From NCBI GenBank assembly GCA_025963635.1, contig JAOQAK010000064.1:62001-126000 (forward strand): a stretch of DNA of 64,000 bases. Reading direction: 5' to 3'. Below the pieces are notes generated by a model. The model worked only from the letters and a program-made list of their open reading frames with translations. It was not told the DNA's origin and did not search any database. Positions 46,757-55,921 of the stretch are shown piece by piece (the stretch's first letter is position 1; every line of letters begins with the position of its first letter). Source of the DNA: Ferruginibacter sp. (GTDB taxonomy: Bacteria > Bacteroidota > Bacteroidia > Chitinophagales > Chitinophagaceae). The position numbers were made by a program, and so were the translations under genes.

Positions 46757-49036
46757 TTAAAGCAATTTAAAATTTGCCTCCTTTGTATCCCTGCTATTGC
46801 CACCGATGAAGACTTTAAAATCGCCGGGTTCTGCAACGTATTTCAGATCGTAATTATAAAATTTGAGATCGTTGACTGAAACAGTAAAACTAATTTTTTT
46901 GGATTCACCTGCCTTCAACTCAATTTTTTGAAATCCTTTTAATTCCTTTACGGGCCTGGTGCTGCTCCCTACCAAATCACGGATGTATAACTGCACTACC
47001 TCCTTACCGGCAACAGCGCCGCTATTCGTTACGGTAATGGAAGCGGTTAAGGTTTCAGTTGGCTTGATGGATGAGCGGCTGAGTTCAACAGCGCTATAGG
47101 TGAAGTTGGTATAACTCAATCCAAATCCGAAAGGATACAATGGATCATTGGAAACATCCAGGTAGTTAGAACGGAATTTTTGAAACCATTTACCCTCCGC
47201 AAGCGGCCGGCCGGTATTTTTATGATTGTAGTAGATCGGCACCTGCCCTATGTTCTGCGGGAAGGTAGTGCTTAATTTTCCCGATGGATTCACGTCTCCA
47301 AAAAGCACATCAGCAATAGCGCTGCCAGCTTCCGATCCTCCAAACCAAACGTTTAAAATGGCGGGTACATTGTCATTTTCCCATTTCAATGCAAGTGGCC
47401 GGCCGGTAAACAATACCAATACTACTGGCTTCCCTGTTTTGAGCAAAGCCATCAACAGGTCTTTTTGCGCCTGGGGTATTTCTATGTTAGTACTACTGCT
47501 GCTTTCGCCGGTCATTTCTGCAGATTCGCCAAGCGCTGCTACTACCACATCGCTCTGGTTGGCTACTGCTACGGCTTCATCGATGATCTGTTGGGCGGTA
47601 CGACTGTCACGCTTAAACGCTTTTCCAAACATGCCGGCCCTTTGTTCAAATGCACTATCCGCATCAAGGTTGGATCCTTTTGCATATAAAATTTTTGCAT
47701 TGCTACCTACCGCTTCCTGCAACCCGTCCCGCACTGAAATCGCTTTCGCAAAATTCGCGGCTACGCTCCATGTGCCCGGCATATTTTCCCGGGTATCTGC
47801 CAATGGCCCGATCAAAGCAATTGTGCCACTCTTTTTCAATGGTAATACATTGCCGTTGTTTTTTAATAGTACAAAACTTTGTGCTGCAATTTCCCTGGCA
47901 GTCTTACGGTTGGCGGCGGTAAAGATTTCGGTTTTAGAACGGTTAGGATCACAATAGCGATAAGGGTCATCAAACAAACCGAGCTTATATTTTGCTTCCA
48001 GTATAAGCCGGCAGGCTGCATCGATCTGCGCCGTGGTTACCTTGCCTTCCTGTAGAGATTTTGTAAGGGTGGTTAAAAATCCTTCTCCCACCATATCCAT
48101 ATCAATGCCCGCGTTGAGGGCCTTTGCCGAAACCGTTTTGAGATCGCCAATACCATGTTCAATCATCTCATTGATGCCGGTATAATCCGTTACAACAAAT
48201 CCTTTAAAGCCCCACTGCTTGCGCAAAACATCCGTCATCAAAAATTTATTAGCGGTTGCCGGAATTCCATCCACTTCATTAAACGAAGCCATCACAGATC
48301 CTGCTCCTGCATCCACCGCAGCTTTGTAGGGAGGCAAATATTCGTTGTACATTCTTACACGGCTCATGTCCGTGGTATTATAATCACGACCGGCTTCAGC
48401 TGCCCCATACATTGCATAATGTTTTACACAGGCCATGATAGTATTATTCCTTGAAAGATCATCTCCCTGGTATCCCTTCACCATGGCTTTTGCAATCTGC
48501 GAACCGAGGTAAACATCTTCGCCGGATCCTTCTGCAATACGGCCCCAGCGTGGATCGCGGGCAATGTCAACCATCGGGCTAAAGGTCCAGTTGATGCCAT
48601 CAGCGCTCGCTTCCATTGCGGCAATTCGTGCACTGCGCTCAACTGCTTTCATGTCCCAGGTGCATGACAAACCCAATGGAATTGGAAACACTGTTTCGTA
48701 ACCATGAATAACATCCATGCCAAAGATCATCGGAATTTTTAAACGGCTTTCCTCCACCGCTACCTTCTGTACGGCTCGGATCTTTTCAACAGTTTTGATA
48801 TTAAACAACCCTCCTACTTTTCCTTCGCGTATTTTTTTTCCAATATCAGAATTGGATGCCTGGCCGGTTACAATATCACCCGATCCGGGCAGATTCAACT
48901 GCCCGATCTTTTCCTCTACAGTCATTTTTTTCATGAGTGCATCAATGAAGGGTTTCATTTTAGTATTGCTGCCCTGCGCATGCACGGTTACAGAGAAAGT
49001 AAAAACAAAAGCAACGATCGTAAGTGTTTTTTTCAT
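46757..49036 (-). CDS. GH3 beta-glucosidase (BglX-like), copy 2
   Basis: This 759-residue exported enzyme has a signal peptide ending VTVHAQ. It shows IFGMDVIHGYETVFP, SPMVDIARDPRWGR and the nucleophile D284 in GFVVTDYTG, then the C-terminal GH3 domain and a fibronectin III-like tail (YIRDLVGSSTRPVKELKGF). The tail and many core blocks are nearly the same as in the other GH3 of this block, so the two are paralogues. The nucleophile context differs (TDYTG versus SDWGS), which may reflect a different acceptor site. Likely role: cleaving gluco-oligosaccharides such as sophorose or gentiobiose. It lies 218 bp downstream of the SGNH gene. Confidence 0.95.
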   Translation of the reverse strand: MKKTLTIVAFVFTFSVTVHAQGSNTKMKPFIDALMKKMTVEEKIGQLNLPGSGDIVTGQASNSDIGKKIREGKVGGLFNIKTVEKIRAVQKVAVEESRLKIPMIFGMDVIHGYETVFPIPLGLSCTWDMKAVERSARIAAMEASADGINWTFSPMVDIARDPRWGRIAEGSGEDVYLGSQIAKAMVKGYQGDDLSRNNTIMACVKHYAMYGAAEAGRDYNTTDMSRVRMYNEYLPPYKAAVDAGAGSVMASFNEVDGIPATANKFLMTDVLRKQWGFKGFVVTDYTGINEMIEHGIGDLKTVSAKALNAGIDMDMVGEGFLTTLTKSLQEGKVTTAQIDAACRLILEAKYKLGLFDDPYRYCDPNRSKTEIFTAANRKTAREIAAQSFVLLKNNGNVLPLKKSGTIALIGPLADTRENMPGTWSVAANFAKAISVRDGLQEAVGSNAKILYAKGSNLDADSAFEQRAGMFGKAFKRDSRTAQQIIDEAVAVANQSDVVVAALGESAEMTGESSSSTNIEIPQAQKDLLMALLKTGKPVVLVLFTGRPLALKWENDNVPAILNVWFGGSEAGSAIADVLFGDVNPSGKLSTTFPQNIGQVPIYYNHKNTGRPLAEGKWFQKFRSNYLDVSNDPLYPFGFGLSYTNFTYSAVELSRSSIKPTETLTASITVTNSGAVAGKEVVQLYIRDLVGSSTRPVKELKGFQKIELKAGESKKISFTVSVNDLKFYNYDLKYVAEPGDFKVFIGGNSRDTKEANFKLL

Positions 49037-49254
49037 ATTGTATTGTTTGATTATTGTAGGCTTATTTATTATTTCTGTGTTTCAGCCATTTTACATTGTA
49101 TTGAACAGGCTTCATTTCTTTGGGCAACATCGTTGTGTCACTCCCTTGTGCCACATACCATTTTGGAGCCTTTTCGTTTATCATGATAACAAAATCCTTC
49201 AGCTAAATGAATCCATGTCCGGATCTATCTTTCCATCAGCAAACGTTGGAGTAA
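49037..49254. other. Short gap with a repeated motif
   Basis: This 218-bp gap between the SGNH stop and GH3 start contains CATCGTTGTGTCACTCCC (49128-49145), the exact reverse complement of 39938-39955. No ORF is seen. It breaks an otherwise tight gene series. Confidence 0.6.
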
Positions 49255-49914
49255 TTAAGGCAACAAATATGGCGCAATGATTTTTTGCCAGATAGCATAT
49301 CCCCTTGCATTCATATGCAGGTTATCCTCCAGGAAAATATCTTTCATCACCGTGCCGTCTTTATTAAACATTTTATGATACACATCTATAAAGGCGGCAT
49401 TCTTTTTTGTTTTTAAATAATTTCTAATCATAGAATTCCCTTCCATCATTTTTGGCCAAAACTTTTGCCGGCTTGGACTAGGCTTCATGGAAACATACGC
49501 AACAGGAACCAATGGCAGCCGGCTTCTTATCAACTCAAACAATTGCCTGAACCGGTTGAAAACGATTTTAGCCGTAATACTATCACTACTTGCAATGTCA
49601 TTTTCCCCGCAATATATTACGATCTGCTTTGGCTGGTAGGGGAATATAATGTCATTGGCATAGTGGATCACATTCAGCAGTGTGGAGCCGCCAAATGCAC
49701 GGTTCAGAATATGATGTACCGGAAAGTAGTCCTGAACATCCACCCATTTGGTGAAGGAAGAACTGCCGATAAAAAGAATCAACTGCTTTGCGGGAAAATG
49801 AGCGCTGTCAGCACTTTTAAATTTCTGTATATCCTGGTAATAAGCGGGCTGAGCCTGTAACATTGTAAAAGACAACAACAAACAACAACAGGCTAAAACA
49901 ATTTTATTTTTCAT
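49255..49914 (-). CDS. SGNH/GDSL-type esterase
   Basis: This 219-residue exported protein has a signal peptide ending FTMLQAQ. All four SGNH blocks are visible: catalytic Ser in LFIGSSSFTKW (about residue 52), Gly in NRAFGGST, Asn in CGENDIAS, and the Asp/His pair in EDNLHMNARGY. It probably removes acetyl or other acyl groups from polysaccharides or oligosaccharides, as is common for SGNH enzymes in such loci. It begins 2 nt after the GH43 stop, so the two are translationally coupled. Confidence 0.92.
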   Translation of the reverse strand: MKNKIVLACCCLLLSFTMLQAQPAYYQDIQKFKSADSAHFPAKQLILFIGSSSFTKWVDVQDYFPVHHILNRAFGGSTLLNVIHYANDIIFPYQPKQIVIYCGENDIASSDSITAKIVFNRFRQLFELIRSRLPLVPVAYVSMKPSPSRQKFWPKMMEGNSMIRNYLKTKKNAAFIDVYHKMFNKDGTVMKDIFLEDNLHMNARGYAIWQKIIAPYLLP

Positions 49915-49916
49915 AG

Positions 49917-51857
49917 TTATTCAGATTTTAAAACAGGTGTTTTAGGTGATACGCCATTTTCATTGATGGCTTCAATGGTGAAATAATAAGTTTTTTCCTT
50001 GTCCATGGTTTTAAACCAATACTCGTTAAAATCATGCACCATAATACAGGAATATAATTTGTCGGGGTGCGTACCATAATAAATATTGTATGCATAAGCA
50101 TTGTCTGATGGCTTCCATTTGATATAAGCGCTTCGTTTATCTTTTTCTGTGCGGAGCACAATAAAATTTCCGACAGCAGCAGGCTTTTGACCGTTGCCAT
50201 TTCCAAAAATCCTTAAACCGCTGATGGCAAATTTCCCGGTAGGCATGTGGATATTTTCCAATTTAATAAACCGGGCCTCGACAGGCTTTTCCAATTCTAC
50301 ATAATCATGTGGCACATCAGTTTTGTTGTTGCTCTTATCTGCCAGCATGATCCATTTTTTGCCGTCGGCAGAGTAATACAATTTATACTGGTGAAACACT
50401 CCCAGCGATTTCCCTAAAAAGGAACTGTCTACATCCTGGTCTGCATAGTTGATCTGTATAGCATTTACAGTGCTCATATTGCCAAGATCCGAAATGATGT
50501 ATTCACCCTTGCCTGCGCTGGCAGCACTCCAGTAAGTTTTAATATTTTCATCCACCGCATTGTTGGCATTGTAAGTGCCTAAAGTGGAGGAAACGAGTAC
50601 TGGTTTTTTGTAATTGAGGAGCATCCAGCCAGGGAAAAACCCAGCCCCCCTGCCCGTCGGAAGGAAAGCCCCCCTGCCCCCCGAAGGGGGGTTCTTAGTC
50701 TCCGCTAATTCGAAAGACTTTTCTGTATTCGCAGAGTGTGAGGCCCCTCCTTCGGAGGGGTTTGGGGAGGCTGTTGGGGAGACCTGCAGGTAGTGAGGGT
50801 AATCCCCAAACGCCGTGTTGCACCACATTACATCGTCTTTATCAAAACCTGCGGGCCAGATGCCAATCCTTCTTTCAAAAGTATTTTTTACACAAATGAT
50901 CGAAGTGGCAACATGCCAGTAATTACCCTGCACATCTTTGAAAGTAGCTCCATGGCCGGCTCCCCTTGAAAATCCACCGGGCTTATAACTCAGGGGATCC
51001 GACTGCGGGGTAAATGGCCCAAGTGGACTATCGCCTACCACTACTCCATCGGCATAACCGCTGAATTCTGTGCCGGGTGCACCATACTGCAAATAATATT
51101 TGTTGTTATGTTTTGTCATCCATGCGCCTTCAATGAATGGGTCAAGAAAAGTATTGTCCAGGTTTTCTCCAAATCTTTGCCAGCCGTATCTTTCCTGCTC
51201 AAGAAAATACATCTCTTTTCTATATCCCTTTGGCACCAGGGTTTTGCGGTTCAGTTCAATACCATACAATGGGTATCTATTGCTGCTCCCGTTGTACATA
51301 TACAGTTTGCCGTCATCATCTGTAAAAAAAGAAGGATCCCAACCACCCATATCAAAAGAATCTACCAGCGGTTTCCATTCATTGGCTTTTGGATTGGTGC
51401 TCATCCAGATGGTGAAATTGCTGTTATAGGTAGAGCCAAATACTATCATGGTGTCGCCGATGATCCCTACTGCAGGGGCGCACAATTCGTCATAACCGGC
51501 ATTCCATGGACGGAGAAATTTTTTGGAGACAAAATTCCATTTGAGCATATCGCTGCTCCACCAATATCCCCATTGATTGGTGCTGAATAAATAATAATCA
51601 TTTTTATAGGTAACAATGACGGGGTCAGCCGTGGCACGATGCTGGCCCCACTCGCTAAAATTCGGAATAGGTGTATACCCATAATCGATATTGATTGGAT
51701 TGCAGAAAGTTTTTTGTTTGTATTGCGCATTTACTGCCGCAACATTAAGCAGCAGTCCAAAACACAAACAATATAATAGCCTGGAGCGTAGTTGCAAGAA
51801 TAACACTGACCATTGAGTACACAGAAAATTCTCCTGGAAAACAAATGTGGGTTTCAT
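49917..51857 (-). CDS. GH43 family hydrolase with discoidin-like and Fn3 domains, carrying an in-frame repeat insertion
   Basis: This exported protein has about 646 residues; the signal ends near NVAAVNAQ. The five-blade propeller shows the GH43 acid triad: D78 in ATADPVIV, D174 in GGWDPSFF and E243 in PFIEGAWM. A discoidin/CBM-like domain (about 420-550, NAVDENIKTYWSAASAGKG) and a fibronectin III domain (about 560-640) follow. Between propeller and discoidin domain, residues about 361-408 are encoded by a palindromic repeat (about 50643-50772). They are low-complexity (SPNPSEGGA, then KNPPSGGRGA), unlike any GH43 part. The sequence resumes with GWMLLNYKKPV. Activity could be beta-xylosidase, arabinofuranosidase or beta-galactosidase. 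An upstream GTG at 51914 would overlap DoxX; the ATG at 51857, 7 nt after the DoxX stop, is preferred. Confidence 0.9.
   Translation of the reverse strand: MKPTFVFQENFLCTQWSVLFLQLRSRLLYCLCFGLLLNVAAVNAQYKQKTFCNPINIDYGYTPIPNFSEWGQHRATADPVIVTYKNDYYLFSTNQWGYWWSSDMLKWNFVSKKFLRPWNAGYDELCAPAVGIIGDTMIVFGSTYNSNFTIWMSTNPKANEWKPLVDSFDMGGWDPSFFTDDDGKLYMYNGSSNRYPLYGIELNRKTLVPKGYRKEMYFLEQERYGWQRFGENLDNTFLDPFIEGAWMTKHNNKYYLQYGAPGTEFSGYADGVVVGDSPLGPFTPQSDPLSYKPGGFSRGAGHGATFKDVQGNYWHVATSIICVKNTFERRIGIWPAGFDKDDVMWCNTAFGDYPHYLQVSPTASPNPSEGGASHSANTEKSFELAETKNPPSGGRGAFLPTGRGAGFFPGWMLLNYKKPVLVSSTLGTYNANNAVDENIKTYWSAASAGKGEYIISDLGNMSTVNAIQINYADQDVDSSFLGKSLGVFHQYKLYYSADGKKWIMLADKSNNKTDVPHDYVELEKPVEARFIKLENIHMPTGKFAISGLRIFGNGNGQKPAAVGNFIVLRTEKDKRSAYIKWKPSDNAYAYNIYYGTHPDKLYSCIMVHDFNEYWFKTMDKEKTYYFTIEAINENGVSPKTPVLKSE
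50643..50772. repeat. Palindromic repeat element inserted in frame in GH43
   Basis: The main copy is 50667-50772, about 106 bp. Its ends are imperfect inverted repeats, AGCCCCCCTGCCCC and its counterpart GGGGTTTGGGGAGGCT. Each end has its own hairpin: CCCCCC-GAA-GGGGGG at 50677-50691 and CCCCTCC-TTC-GGAGGGG at 50744-50760. The core carries GGTTCTTAGTCTCCGCTAAT. A partial second left end precedes it at 50643-50666. No transposase ORF exists, so it is a non-autonomous, MITE-like or palindromic-element insertion. The minus-strand frame stays open across it. Confidence 0.88.
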
Positions 51858-51864
51858 AATAATT

Positions 51865-52299
51865 TTAATAAGAATGATAAGGATTTTTTGGCGGAAACAT
51901 CCATTGATCAACACTCCATTTTACCGGGCCGCTGAAGAAGAACACCATAGCCAGCATTGCAAACAAAAAAGGGTGCTGGTCTTCGTAATAAAATTTACCA
52001 TGGCCCACCCTAAAGCAAATAAACAGCATATTAATAACCATCAGTAAGGCAGCAACCCGGGTAAACAATCCGAGGATAAACATAATGCCTGTTAAAAATT
52101 CAAGCCCTTTGCCAAGGTAAATCATCAAATGCGGTGCCGGTAATGTTTTTGTCACATCCCATTTCATGTATTCCTGCATTTGATGACTATCAAAAACTTC
52201 TAACCCGTGGTAGGCCATCAGCAACCCGGTAATGATGCGAAGCGTTGCCAGTCCATTCGATTGCCAAAGCGGTTGTGGGGAAAAAAGTTTTGCAGGCAT
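51865..52299 (-). CDS. DoxX family membrane protein
   Basis: This 144-residue inner-membrane protein has four predicted helices, including LATLRIITGLLMAYHGLEVF, LEFLTGIMFILGLFTRVAAL and LFAMLAMVFFFSGPVKWSVD. DoxX-family proteins include subunits of quinol oxidases and many uncharacterised small redox-linked membrane proteins. It lies directly upstream of GH43 (7 nt) and 211 bp after the GMC oxidoreductase gene. It may pass electrons from that flavoprotein into the quinone pool, but this is inference from context only. Confidence 0.88.
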   Translation of the reverse strand: MPAKLFSPQPLWQSNGLATLRIITGLLMAYHGLEVFDSHQMQEYMKWDVTKTLPAPHLMIYLGKGLEFLTGIMFILGLFTRVAALLMVINMLFICFRVGHGKFYYEDQHPFLFAMLAMVFFFSGPVKWSVDQWMFPPKNPYHSY

Positions 52300-52510
52300 A
52301 TCGTTTCCTTATTTGGTTGGTGGTTTTATCGTGAATGGTGAATGGTCAATGGTGAAAGCTTTGAAGATTGTATATCATGAAGGGTTTTCACGCAAAGACG
52401 CAAAGGAGCAAAGAAGGAAGGGAACAAAGACACAAACCATATTCTTTTTCATTAACCTGTTTTAAATTTCAACCATCAACCTTCAACTTTCAACTTTCAA
52501 CTTTCAACAT
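52300..52510. repeat. Gap with simple tandem repeats
   Basis: This 211-bp gap holds GAATGGTGAATGGTCAATGG (from 52333), CGCAAAGACGCAAAGGAGCA (about 52389) and four to five copies of a 7-bp unit, TCAACTT (about 52470-52508). No ORF is seen. It ends 2 bp before the GMC stop codon. Confidence 0.7.
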
Positions 52511-54238
52511 CTATAAATTCTGCTTCTTCATTTCATCTACCGCAAAATTAACTGCTCTTGCGGTGAAAGCCATATACAATATTGACGGGCTCTGGTTACC
52601 GGTGCTGGTCATGCAGGCGCCGTCGGTTACAAACACATTTTTGCAGGCGTGCAACTGGTTCCATTCATTCAGCATCGACGTTTTAGGATCCTTGCCCATA
52701 CGCACTCCGCCCATTTCATGTATGTCCAGCCCGGGTGGTTGACGGTTATCATTGGTATTGATATTTTTAACACCGGCCGCTTCCATCATCTCCCTGCCTT
52801 GTTCTAAAAAATCTTTTACCATCTTATCATCATTTTCGTCGTAGTCAACAGATGTAACCAATAAAGGAATACCCCATTGATCTTTTTTATCAGTACTTAA
52901 CCTTACATGATTACTGTCCTTCGCAATGGTTTCACCCTGCATGTACATGTACACGCCCCAGGAACCAGGCTCACACATCGCTTCCTTATAATCAGCACCA
53001 ATGGTATGCTCCATGCCAGTCTCATTAAATTTTTCGCGATAACCACCTGAATAAATGGTATAGCCCCCATAAAAATCCGAATCCCTCTTTTCAACATTTC
53101 TAAAATTCGCTATGATACACTCTACAGGTTTCGACACTTTGTAATATTTATCCTTGAACCCATCTATCTGGCCGTTCATACTGCCCCGGTAGTTATGAAA
53201 ACAAATGGATTTCCCCAATGCACCGCTATCATTGCCAAGGCCATTTGGGAAACGGCCGGAGACAGAATTAAGCAAAATAAGATTGGTATTTAAAGAAGAG
53301 GCATTTAAAAAAATAATCCTGGCAAAAAAGTCCGTCACTTCCTTTGTATTGGTATCGATTACTCTTACTCCCGAAGCCTTTCCCTTTTTCTCATCATATA
53401 AAATTGAATGTACCACGGAGAAAGGCCTGATGGTGAGATTACCCGTTTTTTTCGCCCAGGGCAATGTGCTCGACACGGAGCTAAAATACCCGCCCAACGG
53501 GCATCCCCGCATACAAAGATTTCTATTGAGGCACTGCCCCCGTCCCTGGTCAAGATGAATTTGCTGTGGCTCCGAAATATGCGCCCACCTGCCCGAAACA
53601 TAATGCCTGTTGAATTTCTCTTTCAGCACTTTTTGCATATGCAATTCAACCGCGTTCAATTCATAGGCGGTTAAAAACTCCCCATCGGGCATGGAAGGAA
53701 TTCCTTCGCGGCTACCACATACGCCGATAAATTTCTCAACATGACTATACCAGGGGGCTATATCATTGTATTCAATGGGCCATTGATGACCATATCCATA
53801 ACGTTGCGGGGCGGTAAAATCAAACGGGCTCCATCTTGCGCAGGCTCTTCCCCAGGTAAGCGATTTGCCACCCACCTGGTAACCCCGGATCCAGTCGAAT
53901 GGTTTTTCCTGCACATAAGGATGGTCACTGTCTTTAATAAAAAAATGTGCTGTGTCTTCGCCAAAGCCGGCGGCCTTGCTGATTAGAGGGCTTTGTTCTT
54001 TATACTCTTTAGTAATCCACCCGCGATGGCGCAATTCCCAGGGAGCAAGGTTGGCAGTAGGATAATCTTTAATATGCTCAACATTTCTGCCTCTTTCTAA
54101 TACCAGTGTTTTCATTCCTTTTTCACACAACTCTTTGGCAGCCCATCCTCCGCTGATGCCACTGCCAATTACAATGGCATCGAAAGTATTTCGTGCATTT
54201 CCTTTTGAACCGATGCGTGTGTTTAAACTATCAGGCAT
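52511..54238 (-). CDS. GMC family FAD-dependent oxidoreductase (sugar/alcohol dehydrogenase type)
   Basis: This 575-residue flavoprotein has the FAD-binding Rossmann motif VIGSGISGG (residues 23-31, GxGxxG), then LVLERG. YQVGGKSLTWGRACARWSPFDF lies near 130, and four Cys residues are clustered around QCLNRNLCMRGCPLGG. The C-terminal GMC signature shows HEMGGVRMG and later STGNQSPS. It resembles the large subunit of gluconate 2-dehydrogenase / glucoside 3-dehydrogenase enzymes. No Sec or Tat signal is visible, and the usual Tat-bearing small subunit is absent nearby, so its location is uncertain. It lies between the GH144 genes and DoxX. Oxidation of a free sugar or glycoside is a reasonable guess. 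Confidence 0.88.
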   Translation of the reverse strand: MPDSLNTRIGSKGNARNTFDAIVIGSGISGGWAAKELCEKGMKTLVLERGRNVEHIKDYPTANLAPWELRHRGWITKEYKEQSPLISKAAGFGEDTAHFFIKDSDHPYVQEKPFDWIRGYQVGGKSLTWGRACARWSPFDFTAPQRYGYGHQWPIEYNDIAPWYSHVEKFIGVCGSREGIPSMPDGEFLTAYELNAVELHMQKVLKEKFNRHYVSGRWAHISEPQQIHLDQGRGQCLNRNLCMRGCPLGGYFSSVSSTLPWAKKTGNLTIRPFSVVHSILYDEKKGKASGVRVIDTNTKEVTDFFARIIFLNASSLNTNLILLNSVSGRFPNGLGNDSGALGKSICFHNYRGSMNGQIDGFKDKYYKVSKPVECIIANFRNVEKRDSDFYGGYTIYSGGYREKFNETGMEHTIGADYKEAMCEPGSWGVYMYMQGETIAKDSNHVRLSTDKKDQWGIPLLVTSVDYDENDDKMVKDFLEQGREMMEAAGVKNINTNDNRQPPGLDIHEMGGVRMGKDPKTSMLNEWNQLHACKNVFVTDGACMTSTGNQSPSILYMAFTARAVNFAVDEMKKQNL

Positions 54239-54362
54239 ATGATTATTTTAAGTGTCGAAATTCTTGGAGTGAAATCTTTTACAATCCTTGTGTTTTCTTA
54301 AAATTAAAATTCTGCACCATCCCCACTTGTGTTTTTTATACTTTTTTGAAGGCTCCGGGAAA

Positions 54363-55781
54363 TCATTTTTTCACCCAGGGAGTTTTGAATCCCAACCTGG
54401 TTAAACCATTTTGTACTTCAGGTATCCTCATAAATAAATTCCACAGCAGGCCGGTCCGATAATTTTCTATCATTACTACGATCGGCCCTTGGTCAATGGC
54501 AAGATGGCTTTTCGCATACCAGTTCTGTGTTTCACTAAATCCGTCCACAAAGCCATACTCCGACCATATCTTATCTCCCAGGTCGTAATAAAAATGTTTG
54601 AGTGCCTGCATACTATATTCCGGTGTATAGGGAAAAGAAGATAGTGCAGCGGTTGGCTGAATAACACCTTTATCTTCTTCGGGACAATGTGCTACATATC
54701 CCTTGTAACTATCGCCGGCGGTAAGGCCCCAGCAATTTTCTCCATAGCCCTTATATTTTTTAGGATTGTCAATGCACCACGCCCGGTTGATGAGCGTATG
54801 ATTGGTATTTTGCTCCATGTAATCGGTATGCCAATCCTTCAGGCCATGAGGATCTATGCCCATAAAAGTATAGTGCGCAAAAAACAACGGACCGCCGTAT
54901 TCAAAGCCAAGTGGCAGTTTGATGCCATAATAAGATTTGCCATTTAAATAAGAAGTACTGTTGACCCATCCATTAAAATAAACCTCCGGCGAAATCGGGT
55001 GTGTTGGTGAAGATGCGGACATAATATACGTAATCAGGCATTCATTAAAACCCCGAATAGGGAAATTCATATCGAAATCATTTTTCACACTCCAATGCCA
55101 GAACAGCATGGCATTATTATTTTTCGTGTGCCAGTTCCAGTTAGCGATGTTCCAAAGATTGGTTACGCGATTGCGAAAATATTTTTCAATCGGGGTGTCT
55201 CCTTTAAAATATTCCCGGGCACATAAGAAGCCCATCAGCAGGTAACTGGTTTCAACAATATCAGCACCATCATCCAGGTTGCCGAACGGAATTGTTTTAC
55301 CAGTGGTGCCATTCATAAAATGTGGAAATATCCCATGGTAACTATCTGCCTTATTAAGAAAGTCAACGATTTTTACCAACCGTTTGATGGCCGTATCTCT
55401 TCCAATCCAGCCACGTTCCACTGCTACTATGGTGGCCACGATACCAAAGCCTGTGCCGCCAATAGCGCAGTCTTCAGCTCCAAAGGATCCTTTGCCAAGG
55501 TTTGGTTCATCGTAAGCTTCATTGATAAAATCCCAGTAATAATCACATCTTACGGTATTACTTTTTTCCCTTGCCAAACCACTTACAGGATGGGCATAGT
55601 GCCAAAAGAAACGAAAGGTTTGCCGCTGCACAATTTCAAGCAATGCACTATCGCTGATATTTTTTACAATGCCGACCGGCTTAATGTCGTTAGGATATCC
55701 GTCGCGAAAATTTATCTGCTGCGCAATGGTATTATTGACGCAGCAAATGGCAAAAATCAGTATGATTTTTTTAACAAGCAT
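54363..55781 (-). CDS. GH144-type (PF10091) beta-1,2-glucanase, paralogue A
   Basis: This 472-residue exported protein has a signal peptide ending NNTIAQQ. The (alpha/alpha)6 fold shows family blocks FRFFWHYAHPVSGLAREKSN (about 55), GGTGFGIVATIVAVERGWI, HFMNGTTGKTIPFGNLDDGA with D/E acidic residues, and SHLAIDQGPIVVMIENYR near the C-terminus. The family was once called glucoamylase-like. Characterised GH144 members cleave beta-1,2-glucan internally or release sophorose. Its nearest relatives in the window are two adjacent paralogues, and the catalytic acids appear conserved in all three. It is the last of the three and lies 124 bp upstream of the GMC gene. It ends normally (LGFKTPWVKK). Confidence 0.9.
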   Translation of the reverse strand: MLVKKIILIFAICCVNNTIAQQINFRDGYPNDIKPVGIVKNISDSALLEIVQRQTFRFFWHYAHPVSGLAREKSNTVRCDYYWDFINEAYDEPNLGKGSFGAEDCAIGGTGFGIVATIVAVERGWIGRDTAIKRLVKIVDFLNKADSYHGIFPHFMNGTTGKTIPFGNLDDGADIVETSYLLMGFLCAREYFKGDTPIEKYFRNRVTNLWNIANWNWHTKNNNAMLFWHWSVKNDFDMNFPIRGFNECLITYIMSASSPTHPISPEVYFNGWVNSTSYLNGKSYYGIKLPLGFEYGGPLFFAHYTFMGIDPHGLKDWHTDYMEQNTNHTLINRAWCIDNPKKYKGYGENCWGLTAGDSYKGYVAHCPEEDKGVIQPTAALSSFPYTPEYSMQALKHFYYDLGDKIWSEYGFVDGFSETQNWYAKSHLAIDQGPIVVMIENYRTGLLWNLFMRIPEVQNGLTRLGFKTPWVKK

Positions 55782-55921
55782 CGTTCATTATATTGAAACT
55801 TATAATTATCAGTAATACCTCCAGGCATTCATGTGCGATAGTACTATGATAAATTTTACAAAGACTTCCCGCCCATTATTTTGACCACTCTTTCCGAAAA
55901 AAGTAGTCTCACCAAACCAGT

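Noticed and set aside
47250..47957. A 235-residue plus-strand ORF inside GH3 copy 2
   Set aside because: It is fully antisense to a conserved GH3 gene and has no recognisable family or upstream signal.
50643..50772. Frameshift or sequencing error as explanation of the odd GH43 segment
   Set aside because: The frame is open on both sides and through the segment, and the DNA has element-type inverted ends and relatives elsewhere in the window.
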